21,147 nucleotides of DNA from a virus: IMG/VR virus record IMGVR_UViG_3300029268_000157, positions 1 to 21,147 of that record; one strand, written 5' to 3'. The position numbers and the translations under genes were made by a program. This document shows positions 9,763 through 18,687 of this stretch, in pieces. Positions within the stretch are counted from its first letter, which is position 1, and every line of letters begins with the position of its first letter. The notes below the pieces were generated by a model, which saw only the letters and a list, made by a program, of their open reading frames with translations, searched no databases and was not told where the DNA came from.

Positions 9763-10107
9763 ATGCTTAAATCATTATTGCCATATACCGCAGACATTAA
9801 AAGAGTTGTTATTTTAAATTCTAATTGAGAAGATTATAAAAGTTATTCTACAATTTATTCTTTTATGCCTTGTTGTTATTATTCTACAAATAAAAGGTTA
9901 GATAATACAAATTTAGCAACAGAAACAAATTTAAACAAAATAAAAGTAATTATTAGTCCTGAAAACAATAATATTGCCGAGTGAGATGAGATAAGTATAT
10001 TTGATACTACTTTATGAGAGATTTGAACTTACTTAATCAGTAGTGTAAAAGCACAAAGATTATTCTCGCAAATCAATCATATTGCCTTAGAAATAACTGA
10101 ACTTTAA
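9763..10107 (+). CDS. Probable head-closure (stopper) protein
   Basis: A 114-aa protein starting 2 nt after the connector stop. The C-terminal half, NIAEGDEISIFDTTLGEIGT followed by YLISSVKAQ and HIALEITEL, has the pattern of head-tail joining proteins of the SPP1 gp16 type (GD.I.. then a beta-barrel and a final H-x-E strand). The N-terminus MLKSLLPYTADIKRVVIL and the Cys-containing FMPCCYYS are less typical. These proteins plug the portal channel after packaging and connect head to tail. The call rests on pattern plus position between the connector and the gp10-like gene; an alternative is another neck component. Confidence 0.55.
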
Positions 10108-10108
10108 A

Positions 10109-10480
10109 ATGAGTTTTGAAAAAGATTTAGATAAATCTATAAATGATATTGCTAATAAACTTATCATCGGTATCAATCAAGGTTTAAGTTTTTTAAAAGA
10201 AAAAATAGAAGCTTGAACGCCAGAAGATACAAGAAAACTTGTTTGAAGTTATGAAACAGAAAAGGCAACAAGGAACGGCGATATTGTAAGTTGAAAGATT
10301 AAAAATAAAACTCCTTATGCCTATTGGGTTGAATATTGAGTTTGAGGCAAAATATATAAATATAATAAGCCAAAATGAAATATATTCAAAATTTGAGTTG
10401 GTGCAAGAATGATGACAAAAGCTAAAGAAAATAATCAGTCAGAAATTATAAGTATAATAAGTAAAAATTTATGAGCGTAA
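10109..10480 (+). CDS. HK97 gp10-like head-tail/tail completion protein
   Basis: A 123-aa protein starting at ATG 1 nt after the previous stop. The segment EAGTPEDTRKLVGSYETEKA matches the 'tP.dTG.L..S' signature of gp10-like proteins (Arg stands where Gly is usual), followed by NKTPYAYWVEYGVGGKIY and IGVGARMMTKA, also typical of the family. TGA supplies Gly in AGTPED, VGS and EYGVG. These small proteins sit at the head-tail interface or complete the tail. The last 10 nt overlap the next gene, suggesting translational coupling. Confidence 0.75.
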
Positions 10481-10866
10481 GACAAATAGAAATTGACAAA
10501 ATAATCACTTATCTAAAGTCTATAACTGCTATCCACAATATTACTTGAGATAGAATATATTTTTGATTGCCTATTTCTGATGACCAAGTTTGAACTTACA
10601 TAACAATTAATATACTTTGAGAACAACAATCTTTTTTAAATAAATGAACACTTTTAGAATTTAAGTTTATTGGGCATAATGAAAACACAACTTTCAATAG
10701 TCTTTTGATACTTAAAAACCTTGTATCTAATCAGTTTCTAAGTAATAAGAGTCTAAGTAGTTTTTATGTTTATAATTGTTATGAAGATTGAGGACTTAAT
10801 AATTGATATGATGAAAAGAATAGAAGAGTTATTGTTCAAGACTATAGATTTTATTTTTTAAATTAA
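10471..10866 (+). CDS. Probable tail terminator protein
   Basis: A 131-aa protein overlapping the gp10-like gene by 10 nt. The layout (MSVRQIEIDKIITYLKSITA, RIYFGLPISDDQVGTYITIN with an ILGEQ strand, and an alternating beta-strand C-terminus ending RRVIVQDYRFYFLN) resembles tail terminators, which cap the tail tube and join it to the neck: an N-terminal helix, P-x-x-x-x-x-x-Y-I-x-I strands, and a final strand. Position between gp10-like and the candidate tail tube protein supports this. Sequence similarity in this family is weak, so the call depends mostly on order and size. Confidence 0.5.
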
Positions 10867-10871
10867 TTTTT

Positions 10872-11066
10872 ATGAAAGTCAGAAAGCGAGTAGTCCAACA
10901 AGAAGGCTATAATACAAAAACAAAACAAAGTGCATTCTTTAAAGAAAGAATTTATTTCAGTTGAGAAATATATTCGTGAGAATGTTTTTTAGAAAAAGAA
11001 CAGGTTGACTATTGGAAATCTACGCCGTTCTTTAAAAAATGAATGATTTTAATTTCTAACATTTAA
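10872..11066 (+). CDS. Hypothetical protein, 64 aa
   Basis: A short gene between the tail terminator and the candidate tail tube gene, 5 nt after the preceding stop and 4 nt before the next ATG. It starts very basic (MKVRKRVVQQEGYNTKTKQS), with aromatic residues later (IYFSGEIYSGECFLE, VDYWKSTPFF). Three in-frame TGA codons read as Gly. I do not recognise a family. The tight packing and code usage indicate a real gene, possibly a small tail component. Confidence 0.55.
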
Positions 11067-11070
11067 TATT

Positions 11071-11664
11071 ATGAGTGCTATAAAAAATGGTGCGTTACAA
11101 GACCAAATATGACAGTTATATGTTATAGCAAAGTCTACTCTATCTACTGCTTTCTTAGATAATCTAACAACAGCAGAAGCATTAAGAACAGAACTTGACG
11201 CTTTAACATTTACTCGTATGGCGTCTATTACAGATTTAAATTTAAAATTAAACTTATCTGATAACTTAAAAGAAATTGAAGCAGATGACACTTGAACTTT
11301 AAAAAAGTATACAAGACCTTCTGTTATAATTTCTTGAAATTGGTTTGAGGTTTGAGATATCGATGCTCTTAAAATTCTATTATGAATTAATAGTCTTGCG
11401 GTTGCAGGCTCGCCTACTTCTGTTGATTATTGATTTAATCTATCTACAAGAACAATTCCTGAATTAATTGTAAAAATTGTTACTGTAGCTGATAGTAATT
11501 GAGATGTTGACACTGTATATCTATACAATGCTTGACTATCTTGAGAGTTAGTCTTATCTTTCCTTGATGTTGTAAGAGCAGGCGACTTGCCAGCTTCTGC
11601 ATTTGAATTAACTTGAAACAAAGGATGATTTGTACTAGTAAATTCAGAGCGTTTAGGTGCGTAG
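11071..11664 (+). CDS. Candidate major tail (tube) protein
   Basis: A 197-aa protein ending at TAG and followed at once by a strong hairpin terminator. An N-terminal helical region (NGALQDQIGQLYVIAKSTLS, then LTTAEALRTELDAL) is followed by beta-rich stretches: SGNWFEVGDIDALKILLGIN, then IPELIVKIVTVADSNGDVDT and VYLYNAGLSGELVLS. Size, beta-rich character and position (after the tail terminator, before the chaperone and tape measure) are those of a siphophage tail tube protein. I see no definitive family motif, so the call is mainly contextual. Glycine use is 11 TGA to 5 GGN, so the GGN preference of the capsid gene is not shared. The last residues (NKGGFVLVNSERLGA) are compatible with a terminal beta strand. 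Confidence 0.5.
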
Positions 11665-11673
11665 TTAATTTTT

Positions 11674-11702
11674 TGGGAGGATTTAAAAACTCCTCCCATT
11701 TT
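11674..11702 (+). terminator. Rho-independent terminator after the candidate tail tube gene
   Basis: TGGGAGGA at 11674-11681 pairs perfectly with TCCTCCCA at 11691-11698 (8 bp) around a 9-nt loop and is followed by TTTT. It begins 10 nt after the TAG stop. It is the strongest terminator-like structure in the window and separates the neck/tube genes from the tape-measure block. Confidence 0.8.
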
Positions 11703-11721
11703 ATAATTAATTAAGTAACCT

Positions 11722-12264
11722 ATGCAAATAAGGATAAAGATTATTAAAGAGTTTTTAGGGATTAATTACCATAAAAATATCTTATTAACATTCAATCAAG
11801 CAAAAATGATTGAAATTTTAAAGTTTATAGAATGTTCAAAAAAAAAGGATTTTGATTTATGAATATGGACAATTAATTTTGTAAAAGAACATTGAAAACT
11901 AAGTAAAAGAGATGAATGAAATATTTATTTCCAATCAGGTAAAATTTTTGAACAATTAAAAAATACTTATTTTAAATGACTTTTTAAAGACACTAAAGCA
12001 AATTGAGATGATACTCCTATAATTTCTTTAATAACTTTTATCGCAAAAGAAAGTGCAATATCTACGCTAGATATTCTTTATAAAATGACTTATGAAGAAT
12101 TAGAACTAGTATGTGAATGAGTAATATGGAACTTAAACGAGCAAACAAAACAATGACAGCAAAAAAATAGACTAAAATCTGTTTATGATAAGAGAAAAAA
12201 TAGAACAAAAGAAGAAGAAGAACAAATAAAGCAAAAATTAGAAAAAATTAAAAATTTAATTTAA
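11722..12264 (+). CDS. Putative tail assembly chaperone (position-based)
   Basis: A 180-aa protein directly upstream of the tape measure gene, separated from it by 7 nt. It starts MQIRIKIIKEFLGINYHKNI and its C-terminus is MTYEELELVCEGVIWNLNEQ followed by a long charged helix rich in Lys/Glu (RKNRTKEEEEQIKQKLEKIK). In siphophages the gene before the tape measure is normally the tail assembly chaperone, often two products joined by a programmed -1 frameshift. Here no downstream partner frame exists in the gap, so any chaperone would be a single product. No chaperone family is recognised with certainty. It is the first gene after the tail-tube terminator. Confidence 0.4.
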
Positions 12265-12271
12265 AATTTAT

Positions 12272-15200
12272 ATGGCTTGACCAGTAATAGAAGTAGAAAT
12301 AAAATGAAACATAAATAATTTCAAAGCTGTATGAAATGAGGCTAAAATATTGGCTCGTGATACAAAAAAAGAATTAGATAGGAGCTTATTAATGAATTTA
12401 GAACTTAATATAGCAAATTTTCAACAAAAACTAGAAGAAGCCAGAACAAAACTAAGACAAGCCAAAAAAGATTGATGAGAAACTTTAGAGTTAAGAGTAG
12501 AAACAAATAGATTATCTTCTTGACTTACAGAAGCAAAAAGACAGCTTAATAACTATGTAAATACTGGAGATACTTCACTATCAAGATTACAAGCTAAATT
12601 TGATTCTATAAAACAAAGCATTATAGGATTTTGAACTATAATTTGAACTGCGGTAGTAGCTTGAATATGATTAGCTGGTAAGGCAATTTTATCATTAGCA
12701 TCAAATTTAGAACAGGCTAAAATATCATTTACTACAATGCTTTGAAGTGCAGAAAAAGCAAATATTTTATTACAAGAGTTATCAGATTTTGCCAAAAAAA
12801 CTCCATTTGAATTAGTTTGAATTAGAGAAAATGCAAAGCAACTATTAGCTATGTGAATTGCTAGTGAGAATCTTATACCTACAATGAAAATGTTATGAGA
12901 TGTATCCGCTTGATTATCAGTTCCACTTGATAGGCTTGCTCTTGCTTATGGTCAAGTTTTGGCAAAATGAAGATTACAATGATGAGAATTAAAACAATTT
13001 ACAGAGGCTTGAGTACCTCTTTTAGCTGAATTGTCAAAAAATCTTAATAAAACTACTTGAGAAATATCGCAAATGATTGAGGCTGGAAAAATTTCAGCTA
13101 CGGAAGTAACAAAAGCTTTTGAAACAATGACTTGAGAGGGGGGTAAATTCGCTAATTTAATGGAAAAACAATCAACAACTTTAGCTTGATTGTGGTCTAA
13201 TGTTATTGACTCTATAACTCAATTATGAGAAAGCGTATGAACTAAAATAATTCCATTAATTAAGGGTGGCGTTACTGAAATGTTAAATTTTTTATCTAAA
13301 AATTGAGAAGAAATATGAAATATATTAAATATAATATTATCAAGCGTTTGAAGTGTTATGGTGTCTGTTATAAATCTTGCATCTACTGTATGAAATACAA
13401 TAAATGATTTATTTGTTACTTTATCAGAAAATGTGCAAGAGTCCTGAAAAAAACAAATTTGAGTATTATGATATTTAGCAGCTTGAGTATGAGCATTATG
13501 AGTTGTTTTTTCATTTTTAATTGATGTTGTAAAGTGAGTTTTTAATGTTGCTATAGGAATATTCCAAGACTTATTTGATAATATAAAAGTATTTTGAGAA
13601 AACACCCTTTCGTTATTTAAAAATCTTTGAATAAATATCTGAAGAGCATTTGATAATTTACCTTCGGCTTTAATACAAGCACTTAAAATTTCCTTAAAAG
13701 CATTATGAAATTTCATAGATTCCGTATCTCTTTGATTATGATGATTAATTTCTGAAAAGCTATGAATATGAAAAATAGTTGATAATTTAGATAGTTGATT
13801 TAAAAAATCAAGTTTTGTTGATATGTCTTCTTGATTTAAAAAATTGCCTTGATTCGTTAATACTTCAAGAGCCTCTATAGTTTCTCTTTCAGATACTTTA
13901 ACAAATGCAGAAAATAATTTTACAAAATTAGCTGAAAATATTGACAATTTATGAAGTAAAACAGTTAAATTGCCACAAGTTGATTTTACTAATTTAAAGA
14001 TAGATTATTCAAAAATATTAAATACAGATAAAACAACCTGATGAGCAGGTTGATGAAAATGAAAATCAGCAGAGTCAATAGCAAAAGAACAGGCCAAGCA
14101 AATACTTGACATAAAAATAAAATCCCTTGAAGATGAAGCTAGATTAAATATTCAGTCAGTTAAAAATTCAGAATTATCAGAAGAACAAAAGGCAAAAGCA
14201 ATAGTTGCTATTAATGAAAAACTGCAAAAAGATATTGCTATTATTAAATGAGAAGACTTAAAAGTAGAACAACAAAACGCAGAGGAAATTATTAAAATTG
14301 CAGAAGAAAAAGAAAAGGCAAGAGTTAAAAGTGTAGAGTCTTTTTATAATGAAATTGATAAAAGAATAAAATCAAGTGAAGACAAAGTAAAAAACTATCA
14401 AGAAGAAGTAAGTAAAATAAATGATGAGTTTAGAAAAATGAGAGATGAGGCAATTTCTAATATTAAAGACATAAATAGACAACTAGACGAATTAGAAACA
14501 CAAACAGCAGAAAATATTGCTGAAAGAGTAGTGTCAGCACAAGCAGAAAGTGGAAATATTGAGGTAGAAATTAAAGATTTAAGTGAATGATGAACAAGTC
14601 AATCTTTAGCTGAAGCTTTAGGCAAAGAAACTTTACTTTGAATGCAAAAAGCTTGAACAGAAACTATTTGAACATCTACAGTTACAGATATGTTACAAAT
14701 TCTTGATTTACTTGAACAACAAAAGAAATTACAAGACGAAATAGCACTTGCAACACAGAATGTAAGTCAAGCAACTATAGATGAAGCAAAAAGAGTTTCT
14801 GAACTATCAGAAACACAAAGGTTATTAGAAGAACAAGCAAATAATAAAGCAATTCTTGATGAAAGGAAACGAATAAATGAGGATTTATTAAAATGAATTG
14901 AATTAAATCTTGATGAGATTAAAAATGTAGAGAATAGAGATTTTGCAGAAAAATTAATAGCTAAACAAGAGGAACTTGCTAATGAATTACAAGTACAAGA
15001 AAACTATTTAGAACAAGAAAAGAATATTATTATTGCAATGGCAGAAGAAAAAAGAAGAATAGAAACAGAATATTCAGCATTTTTCAAATGAGAAATTAAT
15101 AACAGAATTGCAGATGTTCAAAGATTAGCTTCCGAAGTAAGAGCAGTTAATGCAGAAATACAATCTTTACAATCTTGAAAAGTAGTTAACAATACTACAA

Positions 15201-15286
15201 CAAATAACACAACAACAAATGTAGGTAGTGTTAATAATGGTATGGACTTAGATAGTCTTCTAAGAGCTTTATTTAAAAATCAATAA
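12272..15286 (+). CDS. Phage tail tape measure protein
   Basis: A 1004-aa protein, the longest complete gene, followed through one unbroken frame. Residues 1-125 are coiled coil (LELNIANFQQKLEEARTKLR), then a Gly/Ala-rich hydrophobic stretch. Residues about 146-325 match the conserved tape-measure domain: LEQAKISFTTMLGSAEKANI, FAKKTPFELVGIRENAKQLL, GLSVPLDRLALAYGQVLAKG, QFTEAGVPLLAELSK and ATEVTKAFETMTGEGGKFAN. The middle has hydrophobic, possibly membrane-active segments (TGA-Gly-rich around 13420-13520). Residues about 600-970 are a long charged coiled coil. The protein sets tail length and is ejected with DNA; at the usual 1.5 angstrom per residue the tail would be about 150 nm (inference). 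Dozens of TGA codons are in frame, against about 14 GGN. Confidence 0.9.
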
Positions 15287-15290
15287 AATT

Positions 15291-16142
15291 ATGATAATAA
15301 AAGATATTACATATAAAGGATTTGCATTAAGTAGTGAAACTTATCATATTATTATGAGTGAGTCAAATAAGACTGTATCATTACGAACAGACATAAACGC
15401 AAAACAAAACTTTCATTGAGCAAGAAGTTCAAGTACTCTAGCAGAATGAAGACTTTTCACTTTTTCTTGAATAATCTATGGTGCAACTTATGCAGAAAGA
15501 CAAATTGGAGTTGATTATATCAACAATCTTATTAAGCCTGAATGAATACCAAGTCTAACTAATACTTGATTTTATCAATTAACTTGGAAAGATTGGAATG
15601 ATAATATTTATAAAACACAAGCTAAAGTTTATAAATCTTGTGAGTTCAATCATACAGTTAATGAGCCTACTATTGAATTTAGTTTTGAACTTTATTCGGA
15701 AGTACCTTATTATTTCTGATTTACGGACCAAATATTTACTGGTGCAAGTACAAATAATACAGCTTGAATTATATTACCTGCAATTCTTCCTTTTGGATTA
15801 TCTTGAATAGCTAATACCTTACAAGTAACTAACTGATGAGATTTTGTTGCTCCTTGTAGCATTGAAATAGTTTGAACTTTAGAAAACCCAGTTATCTATA
15901 ATAATACAACAGTAACAGCATACAGATTAGACTGAATTACAACAACCGACTTAGTAATTGATAATCGTGGTAGTACATTAATTGTACAAGATAATTGACT
16001 TGATGTAAGTAAATATCGTGGCTCTTGAAGTTCAACAGTTTTTTTAAATCCTTGATTGAATGAAATATTTATTTTTTGAGATAATGCAAGTCCTTCGGTA
16101 GTTGTAACAATAGAATACAATTATACTTATATGGGTTCTTAA
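15291..16142 (+). CDS. Distal tail protein (Dit-like)
   Basis: A 283-aa protein starting 4 nt after the tape measure stop. The N-terminus IIKDITYKGFALSSETYHII and the C-terminus (CSIEIVGTLENPVIYNNTTV, TDLVIDNRGSTLIVQD, FLNPGLNEIFIFGDNASPSV) match siphovirus tail-tip proteins of the Dit type: an N-terminal ring domain, then a galectin-like beta domain whose ending is 'l..G.N.i.f......a.v.v.y'. Dit forms the hub ring joining the tube to the tip and fibres. The place right after the tape measure is canonical. TGA encodes the Gly of the NPG turn near the C-terminus. Confidence 0.75.
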
Positions 16143-16152
16143 CAATCTTATT

Positions 16153-17187
16153 ATGGAATTAGTACTTAAAGTATATAACGCAGGTGTAATAACAACTCAA
16201 ATACAAAATATATTTGAGGCTACTATTGATTATGATATAAATAATTTTGCAACTTGTGATTTAACAATTCCAGTTATAACAGGTTTAACAAAATATGATA
16301 AAATAGAACTATATGAAGTTGACTGAATTGATAAATTGCTTTTTACTGGTTATATTTATGATTTACAAGTATCGGTTAATGAAATTAAATTATTAGGTCG
16401 TTCCACAAAGGAACTAATGAATAAAAAACTTGTATTGAATGCAAAAAGTTATACAAGCCAAACTATAACTACAATAATGAATGATATTCTATGAGATTGG
16501 AACACTGCTTATAGTGAAACTTGGACTTTCTCCACAAATGATACTACTTTAGTTAGTAAAGATTACGAAATTTGAGATAATGTTTTTGATATATTAGAAG
16601 AACTTAGTTGACTTGTTTGAATGGTTTGGGATATAGTTTGAGAACAAATTATAGTAGCAGAATTACTCTGAACTGATAAGACAACCTGACTTGAATATAC
16701 TGCACTAATCTATAATTGAGCTGACCCTTACGAGTCTAACATTTCTAAATTAATTTCTAAAAGTTATTCTACTGTAAGCAATGTAATAATCGGAAGTGAT
16801 AGCAATTGAAAAACCACGCTTTCAGATACAACAAGTATAACAAACTTTTGAGCATTATGAGAATATAAGACATTCAGAGATTGAGATAGAGCAGGAAATA
16901 CACAGTTATATTTAGATAGCAAAAAAGAAGAACAAAGAATGTTTGAGTTTGATATAGAAGTTAATGGCTTAGGAATAAAGGTTTGAGATAAATTAAAACT
17001 AATAATTGAAAATGCTAACACATACCTTAACTTTAATTGAGATGTTTATGTGAATACAATGAAGATTGAATTTAAAAATCGCACAAAGATAGAAAGTATT
17101 GGAGTATCAGACATATATGTATATGTAGACTCAATATTTAATAAACTTAGACAAATGGAAAAAAATATAAAACTTTTAAATCTTTAA
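16153..17187 (+). CDS. Tail hub / tail-tip protein (Tal- or gp37-like)
   Basis: A 344-aa protein 10 nt after the Dit-like gene. It begins MELVLKVYNAGVITTQIQNI, then FEATIDYDINNFATCDLTIP, KYDKIELYEVDG and LLFTGYIYDLQVS, typical of beta-rich tail-hub domains (gp27/gpD-like architecture: 'd.i.l....g..lf.G.i......'). GRSTKELMNKKLVLNAKSYT resembles the linker to the second hub domain. It ends with a predicted helix (IFNKLRQMEKNIKLLNL) that may nucleate a trimer. Length is smaller than the large Tal proteins with a lytic C-terminus; no peptidase or muramidase motif is visible. It likely binds the Dit ring and the following fibre genes. The exact family is uncertain. Confidence 0.6.
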
Positions 17188-17196
17188 TTTTAAACT

Positions 17197-18426
17197 ATGG
17201 CAACACTTTGTAAACTAATTAATGCTACTACCTGATGAGTTCTTAATAAGGATTCTGATATTCAGATATTAGCAACTTCAATAATTAATGCTTGAGTTAT
17301 AGCAGACGCTTGAACTTGAAACTTAGAAGTCACAGCCTGACAGGTTGCAAGTTGAAAGTGTTTTATTTCTGTAACTCGCACAAATACAACTCCAACAGAA
17401 ACATTTTTGGTTTATGTGTGGAACCAACAAAACGAAGCTATCACAATTTGAAGCAATAAAAAAGTTTTTATAAAAGTTCCATTAGACAATATCAATGACA
17501 ACACACTTAATACAAGTCCTACTGGTTCTTGAATAGCAACAATCGTGGTTGATACTGCATATCCTGCAACTGATTATTATATTGCTCTTGCCGAAACTGA
17601 TTGAGCGTGAGTTATTACAGATGTAAGAACTTTTGCAACGATAGAATGAAGCAAAATAGATAGCATAACACCTGCACAAGTAATAGGTTGAAATTGGAAA
17701 GTATTTTATACAAATTGAAGCTGAATAACTACTGAACTTGCTCTTTGAGCAGCAACGAAAGTATTAACAAGTAATGGTACAACTTCTGCACCAACTTTTG
17801 AGAGTCCAACAATTGATATTAATTGACTCACAGAAAGCACGAGTGATATTGCTTCTGATGATATGCTTGTGATGTATGAAAAATCGGTCACAGCAAATAG
17901 AAAACATCTAGCTAAAGCAAGTGTAACAAATGAATGATTGGTTGAGTTATGTACAGATGCAGAAGCTACAACTTGAAGCGATGAAACTCGTTATATTAAT
18001 AGCAAACAAGCAAAAGATAATTACGGAAATTATACTAGAGTAGCAAGTGATACACTGAAAACTTCAAATGACGCTTCTAAAAATGGTGCTGACTCCGCCC
18101 CTTATTCAGAAACAAAAGCAATAACATTATGCTATTTTGAGGAAACTTGAACAATTAGAGTAAAATTTGATTTAGCTACAAGCTTAAATACTTATACAGT
18201 TTATGGGAAGATTTATAAAAATTGAGTGGCGATTTGAACAGAACGCACCAATAATAGTACAGTTGCTGCAACATTCTCCGAAGATATTGCAGTAAGTCAC
18301 GGCGATAGAATTTCTATTTATACTAATAGATGATGAGCTTCCCCACTTAACGCAGTCGTAACAAATTTTAGACTTTATTATGATTTGGCAATTACACCAA
18401 AAGCAGATACTAACACTGTAACTTAA
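17197..18426 (+). CDS. Tail fibre-like protein with a GLVEL...EA repeat motif
   Basis: A 409-aa protein rich in Thr, Ala and Gly. Residues 1-200 are beta-strand-rich (TGWTSVTGQVASGKCF-like pattern read through TGA glycines, NQQNEAITIGSNKKVFIKV). Around residue 247, GLVELCTDAEATTGSDETRY followed by INSKQAKDNYG matches the short motif 'GlveLAtdaEa..Gtd..ravtp' common in tail fibres of many phages. The final section (AITLCYFEETGTIRVKFDLA, then TYTVYGKIYKNGVAIGTERT) resembles a beta-sandwich domain. It sits between the tail hub and the two last genes, so it may be a fibre or baseplate spike. Receptor and oligomeric state are unknown. Confidence is good for a structural fibre role, low for details. 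Confidence 0.6.
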
Positions 18427-18444
18427 TTTTTAACTTTTTAATTT

Positions 18445-18669
18445 ATGAATTATCAAACTCTAGTAGACGGTACTACAACAGTTGGCACTACATATATATG
18501 TAAAGCTGATTTATGAAGGGCAGAAGCTGACTCATTTTGGCAAATTATTGCTATAGATATAGATTGAAACAAAAAATATCCTAGGAACTTAAAGTGACAA
18601 CCTAGTGATGAATTTGTTTTTAAGGCTTCTCAAAGAGCTTCTTATACTTATTCTTATATTCCAGCTTAA
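18445..18669 (+). CDS. Hypothetical protein, 74 aa, between fibre genes
   Basis: A small gene of 74 residues: MNYQTLVDGTTTVGTTYICK, ADLGRAEADSFWQIIAIDID, then SDEFVFKASQRASYTYSYIP. It looks like a single small beta domain. TGA is read as Gly three times. Such short proteins are common next to tail-fibre genes, and the sequence resembles small phage structural proteins with an 'aWqi.ri...g....y..g...f...w.dr....Y' pattern. It lies 18 nt after the fibre-like gene and 18 nt before the large fibre gene. No firm function. Confidence 0.55.
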
Positions 18670-18687
18670 TTCTTAATTTTTTCAAAA

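Noticed and set aside
11722-12290. Programmed -1 frameshift for a two-product tail assembly chaperone (gpG/gpGT style).
   Set aside because: Only 7 nt separate the putative chaperone stop from the tape measure start, and I saw no extension frame or clear slippery heptamer near its end.
13219-13947. A 242-codon open frame on the minus strand.
   Set aside because: It lies wholly inside the tape measure gene. Abundant sense TGA codons read as TCA (Ser) on the opposite strand, which suppresses antisense stops and gives Ser/Phe/Ile-rich shadow frames; no recognisable domain.
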